A DNA stretch of 64,000 nt. Origin: JANXMY01 sp964251675 (GTDB lineage: Bacteria; Armatimonadota; Armatimonadia; Armatimonadales; Capsulimonadaceae). Under the pieces are notes generated by a model that searched no databases, was not told the DNA's origin, and saw only the letters and a program-made list of their open reading frames with translations. The stretch covers positions 1 to 64,000 of the forward strand of contig CAXUKS010000011.1 in assembly GCA_964251675.1 (NCBI GenBank). The letters are read 5' to 3'. Positions 24,395 through 32,124 of this stretch are shown in pieces (position 1 is the stretch's first letter; every line of letters starts with the position of its first letter). A program made the position numbers and the translations under genes.

Positions 24395-25645
24395 ATGAAA
24401 ACAACAAGGCGCGGACTGTTTGCGCTCGGCGCACTCTCGGCTCTGGGCTGGGCCAGCGGCGCACGCGGGGCGCTGAGCGGGGTCAGCCTGACGCCCCATC
24501 GGGCCGGGCCGCCGGGAGACACTCTCATTTTCATTTTCCTGCGCGGCGGCGTCGACGGCCTGAGCGTGGTCGTACCGCATGGGGATGACGATTATTACCG
24601 TGCCCGGCCCACGCTGGCACTGGCCCGGCCCGGCGACCGGCAGGGCAAACCGGCGGAGCGGGTGCTGGATTTGGACGGCTATTTCGGCCTGCACCCGGCC
24701 CTCGCGCCGCTGTGGCCGCTGCACGAGGCGGGGCATCTCGCCGTGGTTCATGCCTGCGGGTCGGGGGACACGACGCACTCGCACTTTGAAGCAATGGCGA
24801 CTGTAGAGCGCGGGGTGTCGCAGGGCGACGGCCCGGCCTCGGGCTGGCTGGCGCGGCATCTGGAGACCGCGCCCTGGGACAATCCCTCTCCCCTGCGGGC
24901 GGTGGCCCTGGGAAGCCTGCTGCCGCAGTCCCTGCGCGGGGAAAGTCGCGCCACGGCCCTGCAAACCACCGCTGACCTGCGCCTGCGGTCGCCGTTTGCG
25001 GGCGGCACGGATAAGTTCACACGGTCACTTGCGGAGCTGTACGGGCGCGGCGCACTGGCTGAGGCGGGCGGAGAAGCCCTGTCGGTCCTGAAAACTCTCA
25101 GTGCCCTGCCGCCGCTCGGCACGCACAGCGCGTACCCGCCCAACGATCTCGGCGTGGGGCTGCGCCAGACGGCGCGGCTGATGAAAAGCGGCGTAGGGCT
25201 GGAAGCGGTCTGCCTTGACCATAACGGGTATGATACCCATGTTCTTCAGGGCGGAGCGCAGGGGGTGCTGGCCGGGCTGCTGGCAAGCCTTGCCTCCGGG
25301 CTGGCCGCCTTTGCCGCCGACCTCGGCCCGGCCCGGTGGGCGCGGACTACGGTGGTGGTGCTGTCGGAATTCGGGCGGCGCGTGCCGGAAAATAGTGGCC
25401 TCGGAACCGACCACGGCAGCGGCGGCGTCCTGCTTCTGCTGGGCGGGCGTGTCGCGGGCGGGCGGGTCCACGGACACTGGCCCGGCTTGGCCGCCAGCAG
25501 TTTGGCCGGGCCGGGCGATCTCAAAGTAACAACCGACTACCGGGCCGTGCTGGCCGAAGTGATCACGCGGCGGCTGGGCAATCCGCACATGTCTGAGATT
25601 TTTCCGGGGCTGACGCAGCCCGCGCTGGGAGTGGTTCATGGCTGA
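24395..25645 (+). CDS. DUF1501 family protein with Tat signal
   Basis: A 416-residue DUF1501 (sulfatase-fold-related) protein. MKTTRRGLFALGALSALGWA is a twin-arginine signal ending near SGARGA. LIFIFLRGGVDGLSVVVPHG, VVHACGSGDTTHSHFEAM, DHNGYDTHVLQGG and VVVLSEFGRRVPEN..GTDHGSGG are the conserved blocks, with histidine and aspartate residues where alkaline-phosphatase-like enzymes bind metals. It follows DUF1800. Export to the cell surface is expected; the substrate is unknown. Confidence 0.92.
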   Translation: MKTTRRGLFALGALSALGWASGARGALSGVSLTPHRAGPPGDTLIFIFLRGGVDGLSVVVPHGDDDYYRARPTLALARPGDRQGKPAERVLDLDGYFGLHPALAPLWPLHEAGHLAVVHACGSGDTTHSHFEAMATVERGVSQGDGPASGWLARHLETAPWDNPSPLRAVALGSLLPQSLRGESRATALQTTADLRLRSPFAGGTDKFTRSLAELYGRGALAEAGGEALSVLKTLSALPPLGTHSAYPPNDLGVGLRQTARLMKSGVGLEAVCLDHNGYDTHVLQGGAQGVLAGLLASLASGLAAFAADLGPARWARTTVVVLSEFGRRVPENSGLGTDHGSGGVLLLLGGRVAGGRVHGHWPGLAASSLAGPGDLKVTTDYRAVLAEVITRRLGNPHMSEIFPGLTQPALGVVHG

Positions 25646-25706
25646 TCTGGCAGCAATTTCATACGGCCTGCGCCGGACGGCATCGGCGTGGGGAGGAGCA
25701 GCGGCC

Positions 25707-26264
25707 ATGCAGACCAGCGATGAGGCGCTGGCCGAGTGCGTGCGGGCCACCGGCGACACCGCCGCGTTCAGCGTTCTGGTGACCCGCTACCGCGCCCGTG
25801 TGACGGCCCTCGCCCGCCGGATGCTGACTGCTTCGGGCGCCGAGGAAGCGGAAGACGTGGCCCAGGAAACCTTCGTGGCCGCGTTTGCAGGCCGGGCGGG
25901 CTTCCGGCGCGGCGAGCCGTTCCGGCCCTGGCTGTACCGGATTGCCGTCAATCGCTGCCTGGACCGGCTCCGTGCCCAGACCCGGCGGCCTCTTTCGCTG
26001 GACATCCGCGCCGTGCCCGAGCCTGCTTCCTCAGAAGCGGACCCGCTCACTGCTTTGCTGACCGGCGAAGGCCAGCGTCGCCTGTCGGACGCTGTGGCCG
26101 CATTGCCGCCGCGAATGCGGGCGGTGTTCGTGCTGCGCTTTTTGGATGACCTGTCTTATACCGAAATCGCGTCTGCCACCGGCCTGCCGCTGGGAACCGT
26201 GAAAACGCATCTGTCCCGCGCCCGCGCCCTCCTGCGGGCCGCGCTTGCGGACGAGGAAGAGTGA
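25707..26264 (+). CDS. ECF-type RNA polymerase sigma factor
   Basis: The 185-residue sigma factor begins MQTSDEALAECVRATGDTAA. Region 2 contains VTRYRARVTALARRML, AEDVAQETFVAAF and PFRPWLYRIAVNRCLDRLRA; region 4 contains LPPRMRAVFVLRFLDDLSYT followed by EIASATGLPLGTVKTHLSRA. GGAGGAG lies 8 nt before ATG 25707; an upstream ATG at 25638 overlapping the DUF1501 stop is an alternative. Co-transcription with its anti-sigma factor and exported proteins implies envelope-linked control. Confidence 0.9.
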   Translation: MQTSDEALAECVRATGDTAAFSVLVTRYRARVTALARRMLTASGAEEAEDVAQETFVAAFAGRAGFRRGEPFRPWLYRIAVNRCLDRLRAQTRRPLSLDIRAVPEPASSEADPLTALLTGEGQRRLSDAVAALPPRMRAVFVLRFLDDLSYTEIASATGLPLGTVKTHLSRARALLRAALADEEE

Positions 26265-26815
26265 TGCCCCATCCCCTGAACTGCTCCGTCGCCCGCGCCT
26301 GCATGGATCGAGCTTCGGACGACGGCTTGTCGGCCCCCGATCAGGCACGCCTCGAAGCGCATCTGGCGTTGTGCGAACTGTGCCGCCAGGAGTGGGCCAC
26401 GCAGGTCCGGCTTGATCGGGCCGCCCGGCGCTGGGCCGCGCCTGCCTCCGAAGATGACCCCGGCGCGGCGTTCAACGCGCAGGTGCTGGCCCGGATTGCG
26501 GCCCTCCCGGCGGCGCGTCCCCCGCTCTGGCTGCCGCTGGCAGTGGCCCTCGCACTGGGGCTTTTGCTGACGTTCCTGCCTGCAGCAGCGCGGCCCGATC
26601 TGGGCTGGCTGACGGCCTCCGCCCGACTCCTGCCAGGCTGGCTGGCAGCGAACCTGTCCGGGCTGCCCGGCGACGCTGTCGGGCTGCTGACGGCAGGCAG
26701 CGGTCACGCGCTTCCCGCCGTCTGGATCTGGGGCATATTAACCGCCGCTGCGCTGACAAACGGCCTGTTTTGCGTGCGTGCGGCCCGGTCTCAGGCACGG
26801 AGGGCACTGCCATAA
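26264..26815 (+). CDS. Zinc-finger (ZAS) transmembrane anti-sigma factor
   Basis: A 183-residue protein whose N-terminus carries the anti-sigma zinc motif H33-x3-C37-x2-C40 (EAHLALCELC). A membrane helix (about 85-106, LWLPLAVALALGLLLTFLP) and a second hydrophobic C-terminal segment (WIWGILTAAALTNGLF) follow. Its ATG overlaps the sigma stop codon (TGATG), typical of sigma/anti-sigma pairs. It would hold the sigma factor at the membrane until a signal arrives. Confidence 0.88.
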   Translation: MPHPLNCSVARACMDRASDDGLSAPDQARLEAHLALCELCRQEWATQVRLDRAARRWAAPASEDDPGAAFNAQVLARIAALPAARPPLWLPLAVALALGLLLTFLPAAARPDLGWLTASARLLPGWLAANLSGLPGDAVGLLTAGSGHALPAVWIWGILTAAALTNGLFCVRAARSQARRALP

Positions 26816-27324
26816 CCCAGAACGACCCTGGACGGCTCTTTCTCATTGGCCCCTTGCTGGTGCTGTTTCTGATTGCCTGTCTGGCGGCGCTGGCCCTGCT
26901 GGCCGCGCTGCTGGGGCGCGTCCCGGCGGGCCTGCACGGCGGCGAGCGTGCCGCTGCCCGTTTGGAGCGCGGGGGAGCGGCCCTGCCGCTCTGGGGGCTG
27001 GCCGCCGCGCTGTTCGGGCTGGCGCTGGCCGCCGTGCTGGTCAACATCCACCCGATTGCCCTGCTCGGAATGCTGGTGTTTGCGGCAATGCTGTGTCTGG
27101 GCGCTCTGGGGCTGGGGGTGGCCGCGCAGTCGCTGGGCGGCAGGCTGGGCAATGCGGCGGAAGAGCCAGAGGCGTTCACGGCTTTGCGGCGCGGCCTGTG
27201 GGTGCTGCTCCTGAGCGCCGCCGTTCCCTTTGCCGGCTGGCTGCTTGTCCTGCTGGCTCTGGCGGCAGGCATCGGCGCGGTGCTGGACACCCTGATCACG
27301 CGCAGGCAAGAACCCAACTTGTAG
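26770..27324 (+). CDS. Four-helix membrane protein, last gene of the sigma-factor operon
   Basis: A 184-residue hydrophobic protein with segments at about 24-50, 70-92, 93-117 and 135-168. Its C-terminal half looks homologous to the first gene of the operon (22402-22926), sharing an F-x-A-L-x-R start and a P-x-x-GW-x-LVL pattern. The start is uncertain: TTG 26770 overlaps the anti-sigma gene by 46 bp, and there is no ATG or GTG near the expected position. It ends just before a repeat region. The function is unknown. Confidence 0.65.
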   Translation: MRACGPVSGTEGTAITQNDPGRLFLIGPLLVLFLIACLAALALLAALLGRVPAGLHGGERAAARLERGGAALPLWGLAAALFGLALAAVLVNIHPIALLGMLVFAAMLCLGALGLGVAAQSLGGRLGNAAEEPEAFTALRRGLWVLLLSAAVPFAGWLLVLLALAAGIGAVLDTLITRRQEPNL

Positions 27325-27401
27325 GGGCGCTGCTTGCTGCGCCCTCTTATCTCTTCCGTATTTATCTGGCTCCCCCAGAATTGGGGGCGGGGGGCGATCC
27401 G
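27323..27401. repeat. Mixed repeat fragments (families H and E)
   Basis: TAGGGGCGCTGCTTGCTGCG followed by CCCTCTTATCTCTT recurs at 39222-39250. CTGGCTCCCCCAGAATTGGG with GGC and a G-run matches 33310-33345 and 38262-38291. These are partial elements without clear ends, between the operon's last gene and convergent tatD. Confidence 0.55.
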
Positions 27402-27406
27402 GGGCT

Positions 27407-28192
27407 TCAGTCTTTCATCCTGAACAAAGCGTGGGCCGTGGCCGTGGTAGCCTGCGCGACTTCCTCCACCGTCAGCCCCTTCGCCCCCGCGACGATTTCG
27501 GCGACGGCGGGCAGGTACGACGGCTCGTTGCGCTTGCCGCGCCGGAACTGCGGGGCCAGATACGGACAGTCCGTTTCCAGCAGCAGCCGCTCCAGTGGGG
27601 CAAACGCCACGGCGGCCCGCACGTCCTCGGACTTTTTGAACGTCGCCACGCCCCCGATGCCCAGATAACAGCCCGCGTCCAGGCAGAGCCGCGCCGTCTC
27701 GGTATCTCCCGTAAAGCAGTGCATCACCACCGGGTTCGGCGCGTGGGCGTCTTGCAGCACGGCCAGCGTGTCGGCCAGCGCCTCGCGGGTGTGGATAATC
27801 AGCGGCAGGGTGGGGGACAGAACTGCGGCAAAGGCAATCTGCGCGGCGAAGACTTCCTGCTGACGCGCACGCGGCACACTTTCCCAGTGGTAGTCTAATC
27901 CGATTTCCCCGTAAGCCGTTACTTTTCCCGCACTGCCCGCGTATAACCCTGTGAGTTCCTGCGCGGCCTCTTCACCCCATTCATCGGCAGACTCCGGGTG
28001 AATGCCAACGGCGGCGTATATCCCGCTGTCGCTGCCCGCCAGCTCTGCCGCCCGGCGGCTGCTCGCCAAATCCCACGCGATGCACATCAGGCGCGTGACT
28101 CCTGCCGCCTCCGCCCGCGCCCGCACTTCGGGCAAGTCAGCAGCATAGGCGTCGTGGTTGAGGTGGCAGTGTGTGTCTACAAGTTGTATCAT
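27407..28192 (-). CDS. TatD family metal-dependent hydrolase (DNase)
   Basis: A 261-residue TIM-barrel metallohydrolase beginning at ATG 28192 (MIQLVDTHCHLNHDAY). Metal-binding and catalytic motifs are DTHCHL, AVGIHPE, YGEIGLDYH, LIIHTREA, VMHCFTGD and LLETDCPYLAP. TatD proteins act as 3'-5' exonucleases in DNA repair or as tRNA-related deacylases. There is no ribosome site, but a TATACT -10 box lies 6 bp before the ATG on the same strand, suggesting a leaderless mRNA. The upstream 6-codon extension would start inside that promoter. Confidence 0.93.
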   Translation of the reverse strand: MIQLVDTHCHLNHDAYAADLPEVRARAEAAGVTRLMCIAWDLASSRRAAELAGSDSGIYAAVGIHPESADEWGEEAAQELTGLYAGSAGKVTAYGEIGLDYHWESVPRARQQEVFAAQIAFAAVLSPTLPLIIHTREALADTLAVLQDAHAPNPVVMHCFTGDTETARLCLDAGCYLGIGGVATFKKSEDVRAAVAFAPLERLLLETDCPYLAPQFRRGKRNEPSYLPAVAEIVAGAKGLTVEEVAQATTATAHALFRMKD

Positions 28193-28197
28193 AGGGA

Positions 28198-28203
28198 TAG
28201 TAT
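28198..28203 (-). promoter_or_regulatory. -10 box for leaderless tatD
   Basis: On the minus strand TATACT is followed by ATCCCT and then the tatD ATG at 28192. The expected transcription start falls on or next to the A of the ATG. No Shine-Dalgarno sequence is present. A clear -35 is not seen; TTGAAG is too close to serve. Confidence 0.5.
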
Positions 28204-28226
28204 ACTTCAAGGGCGAGCGGCTGCTT

Positions 28227-28283
28227 CCTTATTTCCTTCGTCCGAAGGACGCCTTCTCTAGCGAGGGATTTTCAATCCCTCGG
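28227..28283. repeat. Half hairpin repeat (family G) between tatD and steA
   Basis: CTTCGTCCGAAGGACG and the hairpin GCGAGGGATTTTCAATCCCT (28260-28279 region) resemble the right half of the elements at 31096-31229 and 54473-54613. No mirrored left half is present. Confidence 0.6.
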
Positions 28284-28302
28284 AACTCGCCGGCTTTTAT
28301 GC

Positions 28303-28308
28303 TATACT
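28303..28308 (+). promoter_or_regulatory. -10 box close to the steA start
   Basis: TATACT ends 9 nt before the GTG at 28318, so the transcript would have a leader of only about 2-3 nt. This mirrors the divergent tatD promoter, which uses the same TATACT hexamer. No convincing -35 box was found. Confidence 0.5.
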
Positions 28309-28317
28309 TTAAACAGG

Positions 28318-29478
28318 GTGTACCAAAAGAAAGCCACAACAGGAGAAGCCGCCGCCGGGCCGGGGCTGCGCGGACGCGCCCGCGCTGACCGGCGCACCAA
28401 AGCCCTCGCCAAGCGCCTCAAGCCCGGCGACATCGCGGTGATTGACCACGCAGACCTAGATGCGCTGGCCGCGCATTCGCTGGCTGAGGCCAGGGTGGCC
28501 GCCGTCATCAATGCCCAGCCCTTTGTCAGCGGCAAATATCCCAATCGCGGCCCGGCGGTGCTTGCCAATGCCCATGTGCCGCTGTTTCAAATGGCCGAGC
28601 CAGGGCACTTTGGCCGCGTCCGCGACGGTGCCGCGCTGACAATTGGCACAAATGGGGCGCTGTTTCAGGACGGCAAGTGTGTGGATGCCCTGACCCGCTG
28701 GGACGAAGCCCGGCTGACTGAAGAAACCGCATTGGCGCGGGCCAATCTGGGCGCGGAGCTGGAGAAATTCGCCCGCAACACGCTGCAGTATCTAGACGCT
28801 GACAAGGACCTGCTGCTGGACCCCACCGATGTGCCCGCCCTGCGCCGGGTGAAGATGGCCGGACGGCACGCGCTGGTCGTCGTGCGCGGCGAAGGCTACA
28901 AGGAAGACCTGGGGATGCTGCGCGGCTACCTGCATGATCTGCGGCCTGCCGTGATTGCCGTGGACGGCGGTGCGGACGCGCTGCTGGAAATCGGGCAGCG
29001 CCCGGACATCATTCTGGGCGACATGGACAGCGTCTCCGACGATGCCCTGCGTTGCGGGGCGCAGCTCATCGTTCATGCCTACAAAAACGGCCATGCACCG
29101 GGGCTGGAACGGGTGCAGGCGCTCGGTTTGGACGCCGATTTATTTGCCATTCCCGGAACCAGTGAAGACGCGGCCCTGCTGCTGGCCTATGAACACGGCG
29201 CGGCCTTGATTGTCGCGCTGGGCACGCACTCCAATTTAGAAGACTTTCTGGACAAAGGCCGGGCAGGCATGGCAAGCACGTTTCTGGTGCGCCTGAAAGT
29301 CGGCGGGCGGCTGATGGATGCGCGGGGTGTGGACAAAATCTACCAGCCCAAGCCGCCGTTCGGCTACTTTGTCGCCCTGCTCCTGTGCATCTTGTTTCCG
29401 TTCGTCGCTGTGCTGGCTTATTCGCCCACCTGGCGCAACATGGTGGATCTAGCCCGCCTCTGGTGGCGGCTGCATTAA
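28318..29478 (+). CDS. steA: SteA-like protein (thiamin-pyrophosphokinase-like cytokinetic ring protein)
   Basis: A 386-residue protein resembling SteA of Corynebacterium glutamicum, which works with SteB in septal peptidoglycan remodelling. The N-terminal region KRLKPGDIAVIDHADLDALA is followed by INAQPFVSGKYPNRGP and a thiamin pyrophosphokinase-like core with VIAVDGGADALLEIGQRPDI and ILGDMDS. One membrane helix lies near residues 347-368 (FGYFVALLLCILFPFVAVLA). The GTG start fits a leaderless transcript. The adjacent downstream SteB-like gene supports the assignment. Confidence 0.85.
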   Translation: MYQKKATTGEAAAGPGLRGRARADRRTKALAKRLKPGDIAVIDHADLDALAAHSLAEARVAAVINAQPFVSGKYPNRGPAVLANAHVPLFQMAEPGHFGRVRDGAALTIGTNGALFQDGKCVDALTRWDEARLTEETALARANLGAELEKFARNTLQYLDADKDLLLDPTDVPALRRVKMAGRHALVVVRGEGYKEDLGMLRGYLHDLRPAVIAVDGGADALLEIGQRPDIILGDMDSVSDDALRCGAQLIVHAYKNGHAPGLERVQALGLDADLFAIPGTSEDAALLLAYEHGAALIVALGTHSNLEDFLDKGRAGMASTFLVRLKVGGRLMDARGVDKIYQPKPPFGYFVALLLCILFPFVAVLAYSPTWRNMVDLARLWWRLH

Positions 29479-29499
29479 CCGTAAGCATCTCCTGAACTT

Positions 29500-30375
29500 A
29501 TGCTTGACTTTCGCTACCACATCTTTTATCTCGGCCTGATGTTTCTGATGCTGGGCTTTGGCGTCTTTATCGGGGCCTCGCTGACCGGCCCCGCGCTGGC
29601 ACGGCGGCAGACGGACGCCATCAAGACCCTGCGCGGGGAGGCCAATCAGGTGGTGCAGGAGCGCGACCAGACCCGTGACCGCGTCCAAAAAGATGAGGAA
29701 GGGCTGAACGCCCTGCGGCCCGCCCTGGTGAAAGGGCTTCTCAAAGGCCGGCACATTGTCGTTATCCAGACCGGTGACTATTCCGATGCCACCGAAGCCG
29801 CCAGCAGCGCCCTCAGCGATGCCGGGGCGACCGTGACGGCCACGGTGGTGCTGCCCGACAAATGGGAGGCCCTCAGTCCGGGCCAGCGGGCGATCCTGGC
29901 GCAGACGACGGGTGCAGATGCCGACCCTGCTGCCCTGCAAGCGGCCCTCCTGCAAAACCTCGCCACCACGCTGGTTCACGGGACGGCCGCCGGGCGCGGG
30001 GCCGCCGTCCTGCCCGCGCTGCAAACTCAGGGCCTGATGATGATTTCCGGTGATATTTCTGCGCCCTGCGCGCTCTTTGTTCTGGTCGGCGGGCACACCG
30101 ACGACGGCAGCGGGCTGGACGCCGCACTCTTGAACGGCTTCGCCGCGCTGACTCCCCGCGTAACCCTGGCAGGCTGTGAGCCGTACACGGCGGTGGTCTC
30201 TTCAGTTCCGGCGTTCCAGGCGGCAGACGTCTCTACGGTGGACTGCGTGGACCTGCCGCTCGGGCAGATTGCGCTGCCGCTGGTTTTGCAGGGGGACCGG
30301 GGCGACTTTGGCCTGAAGTCAACGGCGGACCGGACCCTGCCCGCTCTCCCGGAAACCGGAACGGCGATGCCATGA
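29500..30375 (+). CDS. steB: SteB/MctB-like membrane protein (copper transporter family name)
   Basis: A 291-residue protein of the MctB/DUF3186 family, annotated as copper transporter in mycobacteria but corresponding to SteB in the corynebacterial steA-steB pair. MLDFRYHIFYLGLMFLMLGF contains the N-terminal membrane helix. A coiled coil follows at about 40-75 (TLRGEANQVVQERDQTRDRV), then an extracytoplasmic alpha/beta domain. It starts 21 bp after steA and overlaps the GT2 gene by 4 bp. Together this suggests a division or envelope role rather than copper transport. Confidence 0.82.
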   Translation: MLDFRYHIFYLGLMFLMLGFGVFIGASLTGPALARRQTDAIKTLRGEANQVVQERDQTRDRVQKDEEGLNALRPALVKGLLKGRHIVVIQTGDYSDATEAASSALSDAGATVTATVVLPDKWEALSPGQRAILAQTTGADADPAALQAALLQNLATTLVHGTAAGRGAAVLPALQTQGLMMISGDISAPCALFVLVGGHTDDGSGLDAALLNGFAALTPRVTLAGCEPYTAVVSSVPAFQAADVSTVDCVDLPLGQIALPLVLQGDRGDFGLKSTADRTLPALPETGTAMP

Positions 30376-31079
30376 CCGACACCCCGCCCCGCATCTGCGC
30401 CCTGCTGCCCGCCTACAATGAAGCCGACCGCATTGGCGTCACCATCGCCGCCCTGTTGGCGCGGCCCGAAATCGGCGAAATTATCGTGGCCGACGACGGC
30501 TCCGCCGACGGCACAGCAGAGATTGCCCGCCGTGCCGGGGCCGCGCACGTTCTGACCGGCCAGAACGGCGGCAAAGGGGCGGCGCTGGCGCTGGCCTACG
30601 CTTACGCCCGTGACCGGGCCGACCTCTTTCTGCTGCTGGACGGAGATTTAGGCGCGTCGGCGGGCGAGGCCGTCAAGCTGCTCCCTGCGGTTTTGGCCGG
30701 GACAGCCGACATGACCGTGGGCCTGCTGCCGCCTGACCCGGCGTTTGCCGCGACCGGGCAGTCCGGCGGGCGCGGCTTCGTGGTGCGTCTCGCCCGGTGG
30801 GGCATTCGGCGGCGCACCGGGCAGACCTTCACGCAGCCGCTGTCCGGGCAGCGGGCCGTGCGGCGCGAGGTTTTGGAAGCACTCGGCGGCACATTTGCGT
30901 CAGGCTTCGGGGTGGAAGTCGAGCTGACCGTCCGTGCCCTCCGGGCAGGCTTTCGGGTGCTGGAAGTCCCCACCGAGTTCCGGCACAAAGTCACCGGCGG
31001 CGACTGGGCCAGCGTCCGCCACCGCGCCCGCCAGTTCCGGGACGTCCTGCGGGTGGTGCTGACTTCAGGCGGAGGCTGA
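30372..31079 (+). CDS. Family 2 glycosyltransferase
   Basis: A 235-residue GT-A fold transferase. LLPAYNEADRIGVTIAALLA, IIVADDGSADGTAEIA, NGGKGAALALAYAYARDRAD and LLLDGDLGASAGEAVKLLP give the nucleotide and metal (DGD) sites. FGVEVELTVRALRAGFRVLE matches dolichol-phosphate mannosyltransferase or glucosyl-3-phosphoglycerate-synthase-like enzymes. It lacks C-terminal membrane helices. Overlap with steB implies co-expression. The acceptor is unknown. Confidence 0.88.
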   Translation: MTDTPPRICALLPAYNEADRIGVTIAALLARPEIGEIIVADDGSADGTAEIARRAGAAHVLTGQNGGKGAALALAYAYARDRADLFLLLDGDLGASAGEAVKLLPAVLAGTADMTVGLLPPDPAFAATGQSGGRGFVVRLARWGIRRRTGQTFTQPLSGQRAVRREVLEALGGTFASGFGVEVELTVRALRAGFRVLEVPTEFRHKVTGGDWASVRHRARQFRDVLRVVLTSGGG

Positions 31080-31095
31080 CCATCAGAACGGCTGT

Positions 31096-31229
31096 GCGAG
31101 AGGTTAAAACCCCTCGCTATGAGGCGCTTCGCGCCGGGCGGCCATTCGGACAACACACGCAGCCTCCCGCATCCTAGTCTTATGGCTTCCCGGCGTCTGC
31201 GCCTTCCAGCGAGGGGTTTTAACCCCTCG
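31096..31229. repeat. Four-hairpin inverted repeat (family G)
   Basis: GCGAGAGGTTAAAACCCCTC and its mirror AGCGAGGGGTTTTAACCCCT form the outer hairpins at 31096-31117 and 31209-31229. Inner palindromes GGCGCTTCGCGCC and GCCGGGCGGCC lie between. It fills the GT2-FHA gap. The right half resembles 28260-28280 and 54591-54613. Confidence 0.75.
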
Positions 31230-31260
31230 TCCTTATGGCTTCCTGGCCTTTGAAACAATT

Positions 31261-32034
31261 ATGAGCCTGCTCCGCACGCTGACACTCTGGGCACGGGGAC
31301 ACTTTGCCCGCGCCCGCCTGCGCGTCATAGACGGCCCGCGCCGGGGCCGGGTGTTTCCCCTGACGCGGCGGCTGACCACGCTGGGCCAGGGCGGGGATAT
31401 TCCGCTGCCAGACACCCCCAAAGGCGTGACCCTGGAAGCCCTGCCCGCGCACGGGCGGTATCGCCTGCGGGCCTCAGCCTCGGCTGGCGTGCGCGTTAAT
31501 GACACTGCCGTGCAGGGGGAAGTCTGGCTGTCAGCGGGAGACCGCCTTCAGATCGGCCCGCACACGCTGCGCTTTGAAACGCTCACGCCGCCCCCGCCCC
31601 GGCAGCGAACCGCCCCGTCCGCCGCCCCGCGTCAAACGACGCTCCCGGACGCGCCGCCGCGCTTTGTCGGGCAGGAGCTATTCATCCCCGCCCCCGCTCC
31701 CACGCCGCCTGCGGCCCCGGTCTTTCAGCCCGATGGGGGCCGTGTCGGCACGCGCCTGATCTGCCTGTCCGGGCCGTACCGGGGCCAGTCGTTTTCCCTC
31801 AGCCATGCCCCGGCCACGATTGGCCGCGTGTCCACGGCCACCATTTCCCTGCCCGCCGATCTGTCCCTGTCGCGCACGCACGCCGAAATCGCCTATGTCG
31901 GCGGACGCCATCTGCTGTCCGACGGCAGCTCGGTCAACGGCACGGCGGTCAACGACGCGCCGCTCACCGAACCCCTGCCGCTCGTGCCAGGCGACGTCAT
32001 CGCGCTCGGAGACACGACGCTGCGCTATGAATAA
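31261..32034 (+). CDS. Protein with two FHA domains
   Basis: A 257-residue cytoplasmic protein. The second FHA domain (about residues 165-257) is canonical: ATIGRVSTATISLPADLSLS, RTHAEI and DGSSVNGTAVN give the Gly-Arg, Ser-x-x-His and Asn-Gly residues that bind phosphothreonine. The first (about 17-105; RGRVFPLTRRLTTLGQGGDI) is degenerate and probably does not bind phosphate. A proline-rich linker (115-155) joins them. No Ser/Thr kinase is nearby. It follows the steAB-GT2 genes across a repeat and may be a scaffold for a division kinase. Confidence 0.85.
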   Translation: MSLLRTLTLWARGHFARARLRVIDGPRRGRVFPLTRRLTTLGQGGDIPLPDTPKGVTLEALPAHGRYRLRASASAGVRVNDTAVQGEVWLSAGDRLQIGPHTLRFETLTPPPPRQRTAPSAAPRQTTLPDAPPRFVGQELFIPAPAPTPPAAPVFQPDGGRVGTRLICLSGPYRGQSFSLSHAPATIGRVSTATISLPADLSLSRTHAEIAYVGGRHLLSDGSSVNGTAVNDAPLTEPLPLVPGDVIALGDTTLRYE

Positions 32035-32124
32035 TTCATACAACGCCGCCCCTGCAAACTCCGGCCCCTTCTGCCGATATAAGCATCAACTGCTCCCAAA
32101 AAAGAGACACGGAGACCCCGACTG

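Noticed and set aside
25707..26815. Sigma/anti-sigma pair as a phage or mobile-element regulator
   Set aside because: Neighbouring genes are chromosomal exported proteins in one operon and no integrase, phage or conjugation gene is nearby.
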